Under the pieces are notes generated by a model that saw only the letters and a program-made list of their open reading frames with translations, was not told the DNA's origin and searched no databases. The position numbers were made by a program, and so were the translations under genes. From CAZYFS01 sp964647465 (lineage in GTDB: Bacteria > Patescibacteriota > Minisyncoccia > Minisyncoccales > UBA1441), in assembly GCA_964647465.1 (NCBI GenBank), contig CAZYFS010000004.1, positions 1 to 36,217 of the forward strand: 36,217 bases of DNA, read 5' to 3'. Below, one piece after another: positions 24,696 to 32,643 of this stretch. Positions within the stretch are counted from its first letter, which is position 1. Each line of letters begins with the position of its first letter.

Positions 24696-24720
24696 TAAAA
24701 AGCCGTCTCGTAGACGGTTT
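24696..24720 (-). terminator. Terminator after the Nudix gene
   Basis: On the minus strand CCGTCT-ACG-AGACGG (24703-24708 with 24712-24717) followed by a T-rich run, immediately after the Nudix stop. Confidence 0.8.
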
Positions 24721-25144
24721 AATTTGCGGCAAGGAATTCAGCTATTTTTGGGTTAAGACTACTAGTGATTAATTTTTTAACATCCTTAGGGTCAACCCAT
24801 CTGATCTCTGTAACTTCTTCTGGCTGGCTTGGTTTGATGACGGGTTCGGATTCAATTACCGAGCAAAGATGATAAACAACAACTACTGGAAATTCAGGAT
24901 GAAAACCAATATCAGCTTGTCTTATAGATTTAATATGATAACCGGTTTCGGCGAGAACCTCTCTTTCAACGCACTCTTCTCTAGTTTCTTTGTATTTTTG
25001 CCTTCCTCCTGGGAAAGCCCATTCTAAAACAGCTCCATTTTCTCCTCTTTCTGGTTTGGCTCTTCTGATCATTAACACTTTTTTATTGTCGAGAGTGACA
25101 ACGCCGATATTAATAAAGTCAGGAGAAGTTGTTTCCTCGTTCAT
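24719..25144 (-). CDS. Nudix hydrolase
   Basis: 141 residues. The Nudix box spans 47-69: G, then E53, then R-E-V-L-A-E-T-G-Y. One of the paired Glu is Ala65, but E62 and E66 are kept. P-G-G precedes it. Nudix enzymes cleave nucleoside diphosphates linked to another group, and the substrate here is open. A MutT-like or ADP-sugar role is possible. Single-gene unit with a recognisable promoter and terminator. Confidence 0.9.
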   Translation of the reverse strand: MNEETTSPDFINIGVVTLDNKKVLMIRRAKPERGENGAVLEWAFPGGRQKYKETREECVEREVLAETGYHIKSIRQADIGFHPEFPVVVVYHLCSVIESEPVIKPSQPEEVTEIRWVDPKDVKKLITSSLNPKIAEFLAAN

Positions 25145-25180
25145 AACGTTTTTTTAATATTAATATTCATTTCTTTTTTC

Positions 25181-25209
25181 ATCTTATCGCATAGCTTGGG
25201 TTATGGCAA
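25181..25209 (-). promoter_or_regulatory. Promoter of the Nudix gene
   Basis: On the minus strand TTGCCA (25204-25209), 17 bp, TAAGAT (25181-25186). Leader of about 30 nt with an A/G-rich stretch before the ATG. Confidence 0.55.
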
Positions 25210-25277
25210 GGGATTGATCAAGATCCGTTAAGAGAAGACGATAGTAATGTAGAAATATTCTAGCCAGAGGAAACACA

Positions 25278-26546
25278 TTATGAGCAAAAAAATTCAGAGT
25301 AACTATTGGCAGTCATTATCTTGGAAAAAGGGAGGAAGATTACTTCTGTTTTGCCAATTTTTGATTTCTCCATTAAGCTTAAATTGATTACAAGAGCTTT
25401 CTTCGGATGGTATTCTTCGATAAAGCTCCTGAGGGATCTTTTAATCTCCGGCTTTTTAAAATTCTTATATTTTACCTCAACGGGGAGAATCTCTTTTCCT
25501 GATTTTATTATAAAATCAACCTCTGCTCTGTTTTTAGTTCTCCAAAAATACAAAGAAGATCCCTGGAATTTTATTTTTTCTCGCAAGATATTAAAAATGA
25601 AATTTTCAAAAACAAAACCATAATCATTTAAAATTCCGAAACTATCTAATGCATAATTTCTCAGGCCATGGTCATAAAAGTAGAAAATAGGCGATTTAAC
25701 AATTTCCTTGCGGATATTTGTATAAAAGGGATTTAATCTTTTGATAACAAAAGTTTTTTCCGCATACCATAGATAGTTTTTCAAGGTTGGAAGAGAAACA
25801 TTTAACTCACTAGCAATTCTTGAATGGTTTGTTAGTTGCCCAATTTGGCCAGCTAAAATCTTAATCATGTTGGAAAAAACATCGACACGTTTAACCTTTA
25901 AAAGATAAGAAATGTCCTTTTCTAAATAACTAGAAAAGATTTCATCAATGAGCTTTCTTTTCTCTTCTATTTTCTCTTCTAAAATTACTCGAGGATAGCC
26001 ACCAAAGTTTAAAAATTCTCTTAAAAAGGCGGTTGTTTTTTCTTTTTCCACTTCCCAAAAAGTCTCTAGCTTTTGTTCGTAACGATAATTGGTTTTAAAA
26101 TTAACGAACTCGTCAAAAGAAATTGGCGGTAGTTCAAAAATCCTTTTTCGGCCAGTTAATGACTCATGAATTTTTTCCTTTAGCTCTAAGCTACCGGAGC
26201 CAGAAATTATAAATTTATAAGGTAAATTTAAATCGTAAATTCCTTTTAAGAACAGACCAGCATTTTCCTTTCTCTGAATTTCATCGATAAAAACATAACC
26301 CTTTTTCTTTCCTATCTCTAATTCAATTTTTCTAATTAAACCTTGTTGAGAAGAAAAAAACTTTTTGTCGGCCTCGCTATCAAGAGATACAAATAAGGTT
26401 CTTTTCCCTTTTTCTTTTAGCTCTTTTTCTAAATGCGACATCAGGGTTGTTTTGCCTGATTGTCTCGGTCCAGTGATTAAAGAAATCTCTTTTTGGGAAA
26501 GATGTTCTTTTAGTTCCTTTAACAAGTTTCTCTTTATGTAAATCAT
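25278..26546 (-). CDS. AAA-type ATPase with DUF4143 domain
   Basis: 422 residues. Walker A G-P-R-Q-S-G-K-T-T (26-34) and Walker B Y-V-F-I-D-E-I-Q (84-91). A sensor-like I-I-S-G-S-G-S follows, then a winged-helix-like middle part. The C-terminal DUF4143 part ends in a nuclease-like E-V-D-F-I-I...E-V-K-Y-K (about 345-362). These proteins are common in archaea and Patescibacteria and their role is unclear. A mobile or defence-related origin is often suggested. It stands alone with its own, apparently leaderless promoter. Confidence 0.9.
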   Translation of the reverse strand: MIYIKRNLLKELKEHLSQKEISLITGPRQSGKTTLMSHLEKELKEKGKRTLFVSLDSEADKKFFSSQQGLIRKIELEIGKKKGYVFIDEIQRKENAGLFLKGIYDLNLPYKFIISGSGSLELKEKIHESLTGRKRIFELPPISFDEFVNFKTNYRYEQKLETFWEVEKEKTTAFLREFLNFGGYPRVILEEKIEEKRKLIDEIFSSYLEKDISYLLKVKRVDVFSNMIKILAGQIGQLTNHSRIASELNVSLPTLKNYLWYAEKTFVIKRLNPFYTNIRKEIVKSPIFYFYDHGLRNYALDSFGILNDYGFVFENFIFNILREKIKFQGSSLYFWRTKNRAEVDFIIKSGKEILPVEVKYKNFKKPEIKRSLRSFIEEYHPKKALVINLSLMEKSKIGKTEVIFLPFSKIMTANSYSEFFCS

Positions 26547-26554
26547 ATACTTCT

Positions 26555-26582
26555 ATTTTAGTCCAACTATTCTTAAAGTCAA
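26555..26582 (-). promoter_or_regulatory. Promoter of the DUF4143 ATPase, probably leaderless
   Basis: On the minus strand TTGACT (26577-26582), 16 bp, TAAAAT (26555-26560). The expected start near 26548 falls about 2 nt before the ATG. Confidence 0.55.
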
Positions 26583-26756
26583 CTTTAAAAATAGCTAGAT
26601 TGCTTCAATGCATGTTGTCTTTAGATAACATGTAGTTGCTAGCCACCTTGATAATGACCTGACAGAATGACAGCAAAGATTAAATGCTTTTTCTAATATC
26701 TACCGATAATTGTTACCAAGGCGGTCAGACAAGACAAGTAACATAATAACAAGTAT

Positions 26757-28967
26757 TTAAGATTTTTTCTTCGCCCTTTTAATCGACAACTCAAGACAGA
26801 AGGTGGATCCTTTTCCTCTCCCAGGGCTTTCTGCCCAAATCTTTCCTCCCGGATGGATGTCAACAAAACGCCGAGCGACGTAAAGACCTAGGCCAGCTCC
26901 TGCCGAGTAGAGGTGAGAACCAGCTGCTCCTCGAGAAAAACTCCGGAACAGTTTATCCATTTCAGAAGAGCTTATTCCCTCGCCAGTATCTTTAATCTTT
27001 AATTGAAGCTTTTGCTCATCTTCAATTACTTCTAAGGTAATGGTTACTCCTCCTTTGGTGGTATATTTTATGGCGTTATCAAGGACGTTAAGAAGAACTT
27101 GTCTTATCTTTTCCTCGTCTATCTTAATCTGGGGAATCTCTTTCTTTGGTTTCTTGTATTCTAAGAAAAGATTTTTTTGTTCAGCATCGGGTTTCAATTC
27201 TTGGACAACCGAAGAAACAAGATCGGGGAAGGAAACCAAAGAAGGGGTAAAAGATATTTTTCCTGTTTCAATCCGAGTAACATTAAGAAGATTGTTGGTT
27301 AATTCAATTAGTCGAGTAGTTGCTTGATAAACCTTCGCGATGGTTTCTTTTGCTTCTTTGGGAACGGGGCCATAATCACCCTCTTCAATCATGGAAAGGT
27401 AACCGCGAATGGCGGTTAATGGCGTTCTTAATTGATGAGAAGCAATAGAGAGAAATTCAGTTTTCGCTTGATCTAATTGACGCAATTCAACATTGGCTTG
27501 GCGTAGGTCAGTTGTCGCCTTTTTGACTTCTTTTTTAAGAGTAACGTTAAAATGCCGGGTTCGAGCATAAAGAACAGCGTTTTCAATAGGAATAGATGCC
27601 TTAAGAGATAATTTCTGAAGAAACTCTAAATCACCCTTAAAGTAAGGAGCGCGAGAAGATTTTTCTCCAAGAATAATAATTCCGATTAATTCTCCTTTGG
27701 CGATGATCGGGCAACAGATAACGGCTTCAATCCTTTGGAGATGAACTTGCAGTTTTTCAAGGGCAGAAATATCTTTGGAAGAGGCCGATGAATGAAAATT
27801 TTCTAGCATTAAATTAATTTCCGGTTCCACCAACGGTCTTTGGTGTGTTCGTAGATAATTAAGAAGGAAATTATTGCGAACCAAAGAAACTCCGTTATCT
27901 TCGTGGAAGCCAATCAATGAGTGGGGGAGATATTTTGAAGTCCGAGAATCATAAAGAAGAATTCCTATTTTTTTGAGATGAAATGTTTTTTGAAGAGTCC
28001 CAGAGATTAATTCAATTAATTGAGAGAGGCTAAGGAGAGTAGGAACCTTATCCAGAAGGCCAGAGAGAGTTTGTTCTTCTTCGTAAAGCGATGCGAAGAA
28101 GAAGTTGTTAGCTAGTCGGCGAAACCCCTTGATGATGTAAGGGAATATATAAATATCGATTAAAGCTAAGCCAACGCCCGTTAAGAGAAGATATTGTTTT
28201 TCTAAGTAAGGAGCTAAAAAGTATAAAGGAAGAAAAGTAAAAACCGCAACAACAATTGTGCCGAGGGCGAAAATAAGACCCCGTCGAATAATTACTTGGA
28301 CATTCATTAAGCGATAACGGGTGATAGCGTAAGAGATGAGTAAAACATAAAGAAAAACAAAGAAGTTCCCAAATGGATAAGCGCGAAGATTAAAATCAAG
28401 CAAAAAATTGGTTGATCCTCCCAGGAAACCAATCAAAGCTGCATAATAAACGAACTGGATTTGTTTTTGATAGATTCCAGTATATAGACTAATTCTCTTT
28501 CTAAGAAGAGCTAAAGAGTAAAGGGTGTAGAAAGCGAAGTAGGCGAGAAAAGGCCAATACAAAAAACCGGTTTGAACAGGCCAATAATCGTAAGTTGTTC
28601 TTTGCTTGATATAAGAAAGGAAGAAAGGACTAAAGATTGCAACGACAAAGAAAATTGCTAGAACGGCGCCGATGTGAAAAATCGTTCTCTTTTTCTTTTC
28701 TATTTTTAAGAGCACTAAGCAATAATAAAAAAAGGCAAGTGGAATAAAAATAGTTCCAATATATAAAATCCTTTGCCAGAAAAGGGCAATCTCAGCGGAA
28801 GATGTTGTGCTTGCTCCGAACAAACCCAAGGTCCAAAGAAAAACAGACGAACTTACTAGCCACCAGGATTTATTTAGTTTCCGGCGAGGGTTTTTAAGCC
28901 AAACGAAGCCCCCTAAGGCGGCGGTGAGAATGGCGGTAAGCAAGCTAGATATGGCGAAAAGATTCAT
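26757..28967 (-). CDS. Membrane sensor histidine kinase with GAF domain
   Basis: 736 residues. About seven to eight N-terminal membrane helices (1-280, resembling the histidine kinase 7TM module) are followed by a GAF domain (about 300-470) and the kinase core. The phospho-acceptor His is H511 in I-A-S-H-Q-L-R-T-P-L-T. The N box is L-N-V-L-D-N-A-I-K-Y, and G boxes D-T-G-E-G-I and G-A-G-L-G-L-Y-V are intact. Residues 494-735 are about 89% identical to the second kinase at 31003. No response regulator gene is in the window. Last gene of the kbl-like to coaB run, 27 bp after coaB. Confidence 0.93.
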   Translation of the reverse strand: MNLFAISSLLTAILTAALGGFVWLKNPRRKLNKSWWLVSSSVFLWTLGLFGASTTSSAEIALFWQRILYIGTIFIPLAFFYYCLVLLKIEKKKRTIFHIGAVLAIFFVVAIFSPFFLSYIKQRTTYDYWPVQTGFLYWPFLAYFAFYTLYSLALLRKRISLYTGIYQKQIQFVYYAALIGFLGGSTNFLLDFNLRAYPFGNFFVFLYVLLISYAITRYRLMNVQVIIRRGLIFALGTIVVAVFTFLPLYFLAPYLEKQYLLLTGVGLALIDIYIFPYIIKGFRRLANNFFFASLYEEEQTLSGLLDKVPTLLSLSQLIELISGTLQKTFHLKKIGILLYDSRTSKYLPHSLIGFHEDNGVSLVRNNFLLNYLRTHQRPLVEPEINLMLENFHSSASSKDISALEKLQVHLQRIEAVICCPIIAKGELIGIIILGEKSSRAPYFKGDLEFLQKLSLKASIPIENAVLYARTRHFNVTLKKEVKKATTDLRQANVELRQLDQAKTEFLSIASHQLRTPLTAIRGYLSMIEEGDYGPVPKEAKETIAKVYQATTRLIELTNNLLNVTRIETGKISFTPSLVSFPDLVSSVVQELKPDAEQKNLFLEYKKPKKEIPQIKIDEEKIRQVLLNVLDNAIKYTTKGGVTITLEVIEDEQKLQLKIKDTGEGISSSEMDKLFRSFSRGAAGSHLYSAGAGLGLYVARRFVDIHPGGKIWAESPGRGKGSTFCLELSIKRAKKKS

Positions 28968-28994
28968 GGCTTTATTTAAATAGATAATTTAAAA

Positions 28995-29663
28995 TCAAAG
29001 ACTAATTTTCTGGTTAATAACATCAAGAAGTTTTTGGGCAATTTCATCTTTGTTTTCGGCGGGGATAATATTTTTTTCTTGATCAATAATAAATGCCTGA
29101 TGCGAAGCCACTTTAACATCGCGAAAATTATTGGCAACCATCAAATCAGCTTGTGAGTGGAGCATGCTTTCGTGGGCTCGTTCAATCAACGCTTCGTTGC
29201 TTAATCCAACTTCAAGTTTAAACTTTACCAAGAATATGTCATGAGCCCATTGTTTCATTTGATCAACTATCTTTGGCGTTGGCTGGAGGTGGATTACTAG
29301 ATCTTCTTGTTGGGATTTTATTTTTCCCTCTTCTGATTCAACAGGACGATAATCGGCGACGGCAGCTGAGTGGATAACAACATCAAAATTTTCCTTTTGA
29401 AGAGAATTTTGCACCAGTTTTGAAAATTCATCGAAATATTTGAAACGAACTAATTCTAAGCCGAAAGGTAATTGGTCGGGAACCTTAACTCGACCGGGGC
29501 CAAGCAAAAGTTTAACTTCTGCTCCACGACGAGCAGCCTCGATAGCAATAACCAATCCTAAACTTCCGCCAAAGATATTAGTAATAACGCGAACTTTATC
29601 GAGGGGAACCCAAACTGGTCCGGCTGTCACAAGAATTCTTTTTTTATTTAGATTTTGGGACAT
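28995..29663 (-). CDS. coaB: Phosphopantothenate-cysteine ligase domain protein
   Basis: 222 residues. Joins 4'-phosphopantothenate to cysteine in CoA synthesis (DFP domain). The signatures are T-A-G-P-V-W-V-P-L-D-K-V-R-x-I-T-N near the start, A-A-V-A-D-Y-R-P, K-I-K, T-P-K-I-V-D, V-K-F-K-L-E and A-D-L-M-V-A-N-N. The N-x-S-S-G-K-x-G motif of bifunctional CoaBC is N-I-F-G-G-S-L-G here. It is a stand-alone CoaB, with CoaC encoded separately upstream. It overlaps the transglutaminase-like gene by 20 bp. Confidence 0.85.
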   Translation of the reverse strand: MSQNLNKKRILVTAGPVWVPLDKVRVITNIFGGSLGLVIAIEAARRGAEVKLLLGPGRVKVPDQLPFGLELVRFKYFDEFSKLVQNSLQKENFDVVIHSAAVADYRPVESEEGKIKSQQEDLVIHLQPTPKIVDQMKQWAHDIFLVKFKLEVGLSNEALIERAHESMLHSQADLMVANNFRDVKVASHQAFIIDQEKNIIPAENKDEIAQKLLDVINQKISL

Positions 29664-30420
29664 GTTTAATTCTATTATGGGCAGTAAGAAGAAAAAAATA
29701 AAGAGGATTCTTTTTCTTCAACCATTTTAAAAATTGTGGCTCCAATTCAGAGTAATTTTTAATTTGACGACCTTTTTCACGAAGGAAAAGAAGATACAGG
29801 TTGGCAACTTTCAGAGGAATTCCTCGGGCATGTTTTGCCTTTTTATCGAGACGGGAATCAATATTGGCCAAAGGACCTTCGTTTTTTAAAACACTTCCAG
29901 GGGCGGTTTCGATTAATTGAGGATTTTGAGGATCCCAATCTAAAGCTTTCATAATAGGGCTCAAATGCTGGGCTTGTTGAGCCAAAGGGGTGTCGATACT
30001 AGGATCGCATTGAATCCACTGGTGATTCAAATAAATATAGGGATAAATATGGACGGAGCGATCGGAGACATCGCTAAGAAGAGAGGGGAGAATGATTCCT
30101 CGGAAAAATTCACGAGAATTAACTCTAGCAATACCATATCCAGCGGGGATGTTGCTGGCTCGGGCGAGAGCGATGAGAAGATTGGCGCTGTTAGTGCACA
30201 TTCCGGCTTGTTCTCGTAATATCTGCGAAGCCTTTTTTCCCCAATAGCCGAAACGGAAAAGAATATTGTCGCGGACATAATTAAATAAATCAGCCATTTT
30301 ATTCTCGGAGGTAGAGCTGAGTTTTGTTATCTCGGCCGCTGCTTTCTTAATTAAGGGATTGTTAACATCGCAATATCTAGTTTCTGCTAGAAACTGATCA
30401 GAGGGAATATTTTTATCCAT
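29644..30420 (-). CDS. Transglutaminase-like protein
   Basis: 258 residues. The papain-like transglutaminase triad is visible: C75 in Q-A-G-M-C-T-N-S-A, H124 in R-S-V-H-I-Y-P-Y-I-Y and D139 in Q-C-D-P-S-I-D. No signal peptide, so it should be cytoplasmic. It sits between coaC (1 bp gap) and coaB (20-bp overlap), an unexpected position that suggests coupling to CoA synthesis or to a protein substrate made with it. Whether it is a peptidase, transferase or amidase cannot be told. Confidence 0.85.
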   Translation of the reverse strand: MDKNIPSDQFLAETRYCDVNNPLIKKAAAEITKLSSTSENKMADLFNYVRDNILFRFGYWGKKASQILREQAGMCTNSANLLIALARASNIPAGYGIARVNSREFFRGIILPSLLSDVSDRSVHIYPYIYLNHQWIQCDPSIDTPLAQQAQHLSPIMKALDWDPQNPQLIETAPGSVLKNEGPLANIDSRLDKKAKHARGIPLKVANLYLLFLREKGRQIKNYSELEPQFLKWLKKKNPLYFFLLTAHNRIKHVPKSK

Positions 30421-30421
30421 T

Positions 30422-30964
30422 TTAAATTAATTTCTTGGCAATAGTAAATATTTCTTCGGCTTCAGTCATCCTTCCTTTTCCTTTCTGTCCGTTAGTTAAT
30501 AGGCCAGTCTCTGGACCAACCAAATGATAAGAAGTTCGACTTTCAATAATCTTAATATTGTTTTGGGTGGCTTCATTTTCCCACATGTGATTATTCATAG
30601 CAGGGGCGATTAATAAAGGAGAAGTTGAGGGAAAAGCAAGTACGGTAGAGGTTAATAAATTATCGGCAATTCCTGAGGCGATTTTACTAATTGTGTTGGC
30701 AGTTGCCGGAGCGACGATAAATAGATCAGCCCATTGACTCAAGGAAATGTGTTTCAACCCTTCTTCTTCAGGGTGAAATAATTTAGTCGCTACGGGAGTG
30801 CCAGAAAGTGCTTGAAAAAGGGAAGGGGAGATTAATTTAGTTGCTGACTGAGTCATTACCATTCTGACCCGAAAGTCGTTTCGTTTAAAGAGACGAACAA
30901 GCCCACATATTTTGTAAATAGCTGCTCCACCAGTAACTCCTATTAATACTTTTTTGTTTTCCAT
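30422..30964 (-). CDS. coaC: Phosphopantothenoylcysteine decarboxylase-like flavoprotein
   Basis: 180 residues, HFCD flavoprotein family. CoaC decarboxylates 4'-phosphopantothenoylcysteine. G-V-T-G-G-A-A at 9-15, the catalytic His (H72 in K-H-I-S-L), the A-P-A-T-A-N-T segment and P-A-M-N-N-H-M-W (121-128) are all present. The A-C-G-D motif that supplies the active-site Cys in E. coli CoaC reads T-N-G-Q (157-160), so the Cys is Asn. Since CoaB is nearby, a CoA role is likely, but the reduction step may differ. Related HFCD enzymes remain possible. Confidence 0.82.
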   Translation of the reverse strand: MENKKVLIGVTGGAAIYKICGLVRLFKRNDFRVRMVMTQSATKLISPSLFQALSGTPVATKLFHPEEEGLKHISLSQWADLFIVAPATANTISKIASGIADNLLTSTVLAFPSTSPLLIAPAMNNHMWENEATQNNIKIIESRTSYHLVGPETGLLTNGQKGKGRMTEAEEIFTIAKKLI

Positions 30965-31002
30965 AATATTTTATTAATTTTAATTCCTTTAACTTTGACT
31001 AA

Positions 31003-32628
31003 TCAGAAATTATGTTTCCCCTTCGTTTCCTCAATGGGTAGTTCGAGATAAAAAGTTGATCCTTTCCCTCTCCCGGGGCTTTCTGCCCAAATCTTTCCTC
31101 CTGGATGGATGTCAACAAAACGCCGAGCGACGTAAAGACCCAAGCCAGCTCCTGCTGAGTAGAGGTGAGAACCAGCTGCTCCTCGAGAAAAACTCCGGAA
31201 CAGTTTATCCATTTCAGAAGCGCTTATTCCCTCGCCAGTATCTTTAATCTTCAACTGGAGTTTTTGCTCAGTTTCAATTACTTTCAAGGTAATGGTTATT
31301 CCTCCCTTGGTGGTATATTTTATGGCGTTATCAAGCACGTTAAGAATAACTTGCCTTATCTTTTCTTGGTCTATCTTAACCTTCGGAATCTTTTCCTTTG
31401 TTTTCTTGTATTCTAAGAAAAGATTTTTTTGTTCTGCATCGGGCTTTAATTCTTGGATAACCGAAGAAACAAGATCGGGGAAATCAACCAAAGAAGGAGT
31501 GAAAGATATTTTCCCTGCTTTAATCCGAGTGACATTAAGAAAACTATTAGTTAATCCAATCAACCGAGTAGTTGCTTGATAAATTTTTGCAATAGCTTTT
31601 TTTGCTTCTCTGGGGACAGAACCATAATCACCCTCTCCAATCATAGAAAGATAGCCACGAATGGCAGTTAATGGTGTTCGCAATTGATGAGAAGCAATAG
31701 AGAGAAATTCAGTCTTCGCCTGATCAAGTTGGCGCAATTCAAGGTTGGCTAACTTTAGCTGTTTGGTCATTTTTTCTAATTTTTTTCCTCTTTTTATTTC
31801 TTTGAATACACTCTGAACCAAGGACCATCCTAAATAAACGAAGACGACGAAAATGCCCGATTTTAATGATAAAATCAAGAGAGATTTTGACAGGGCTAAG
31901 TCGATCAACAAAATAAATCCGACTAATCCGACCAAGAGTTCGGTAGAGATGACTCTAATATTCATTAAGTGATGCTTGGAAATTGCATAAGCAGTGAAAA
32001 GCAGAAATACAAAAGTGCTTGGACTGTCCAAAGCGGTGTATTGTAGAATGCCACATAATGGCAAAACGAAACTTACAGTGGCAACAAAAAGCGACAGTAA
32101 AGCACTCCCTATTAGCACGTATTTTAACTGTAGTTTTTGTATCCCTTTTGCTTTCCAGTATCCAAGAAGTAGTTTATGTATTATAAAAAACAAAATTCCA
32201 AGCATATACATAGCATAGAGAGGAAAGACAGAGCCATATCGCCCTTCATACCCTCCGAGATACACTTTTGTAACGTCAGCTAAAATTAATTCATCAAGAT
32301 AAGATACAACGAAAAATATTGAAGCTAAAATCCAAATAGAGAATATCTTTAATTTGCTTAATTTTTTCTTACAGAGAACTAATATCCACATTACTGCACT
32401 TGCCGGTACCAAGGCTCCGAAAGCATAAGCGCTTTTAATCCAAAAAAGTGTAGGGAAAATTCCCGTCATAAAGTTAACTAGAACCCAGAATGCAGTGACA
32501 AGACCAAAAACACCATACCAACGATGAAGCCAGCTTGAGGGATTGCTTCTATATACAAAAAGCCCCAAAAAAAGGTTTAAAACAGTAGCGAGCAATATTA
32601 CTGTTGGCATTAAGCTTGTGGTCACCAT
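31003..32628 (-). CDS. Membrane sensor histidine kinase, twin core
   Basis: 541 residues. Seven or so N-terminal membrane helices (1-265), a short coiled linker, and a kinase core with H314 in I-A-S-H-Q-L-R-T-P-L-T and intact N and G boxes. It lacks the GAF domain of the kinase at 26757. The core (297-530) is about 89% identical to that kinase, while the sensor parts differ. Lies 38 bp upstream of coaC and 15 bp downstream of the oxoamine synthase, so probably co-transcribed. Confidence 0.93.
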   Translation of the reverse strand: MVTTSLMPTVILLATVLNLFLGLFVYRSNPSSWLHRWYGVFGLVTAFWVLVNFMTGIFPTLFWIKSAYAFGALVPASAVMWILVLCKKKLSKLKIFSIWILASIFFVVSYLDELILADVTKVYLGGYEGRYGSVFPLYAMYMLGILFFIIHKLLLGYWKAKGIQKLQLKYVLIGSALLSLFVATVSFVLPLCGILQYTALDSPSTFVFLLFTAYAISKHHLMNIRVISTELLVGLVGFILLIDLALSKSLLILSLKSGIFVVFVYLGWSLVQSVFKEIKRGKKLEKMTKQLKLANLELRQLDQAKTEFLSIASHQLRTPLTAIRGYLSMIGEGDYGSVPREAKKAIAKIYQATTRLIGLTNSFLNVTRIKAGKISFTPSLVDFPDLVSSVIQELKPDAEQKNLFLEYKKTKEKIPKVKIDQEKIRQVILNVLDNAIKYTTKGGITITLKVIETEQKLQLKIKDTGEGISASEMDKLFRSFSRGAAGSHLYSAGAGLGLYVARRFVDIHPGGKIWAESPGRGKGSTFYLELPIEETKGKHNF

Positions 32629-32643
32629 AAATTTCTACATAAT

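Noticed and set aside
27040..27327. Plus-strand ORFs antisense to both histidine kinases (also 31292-31579)
   Set aside because: They are similar to each other only because the underlying kinase sequences are duplicated.
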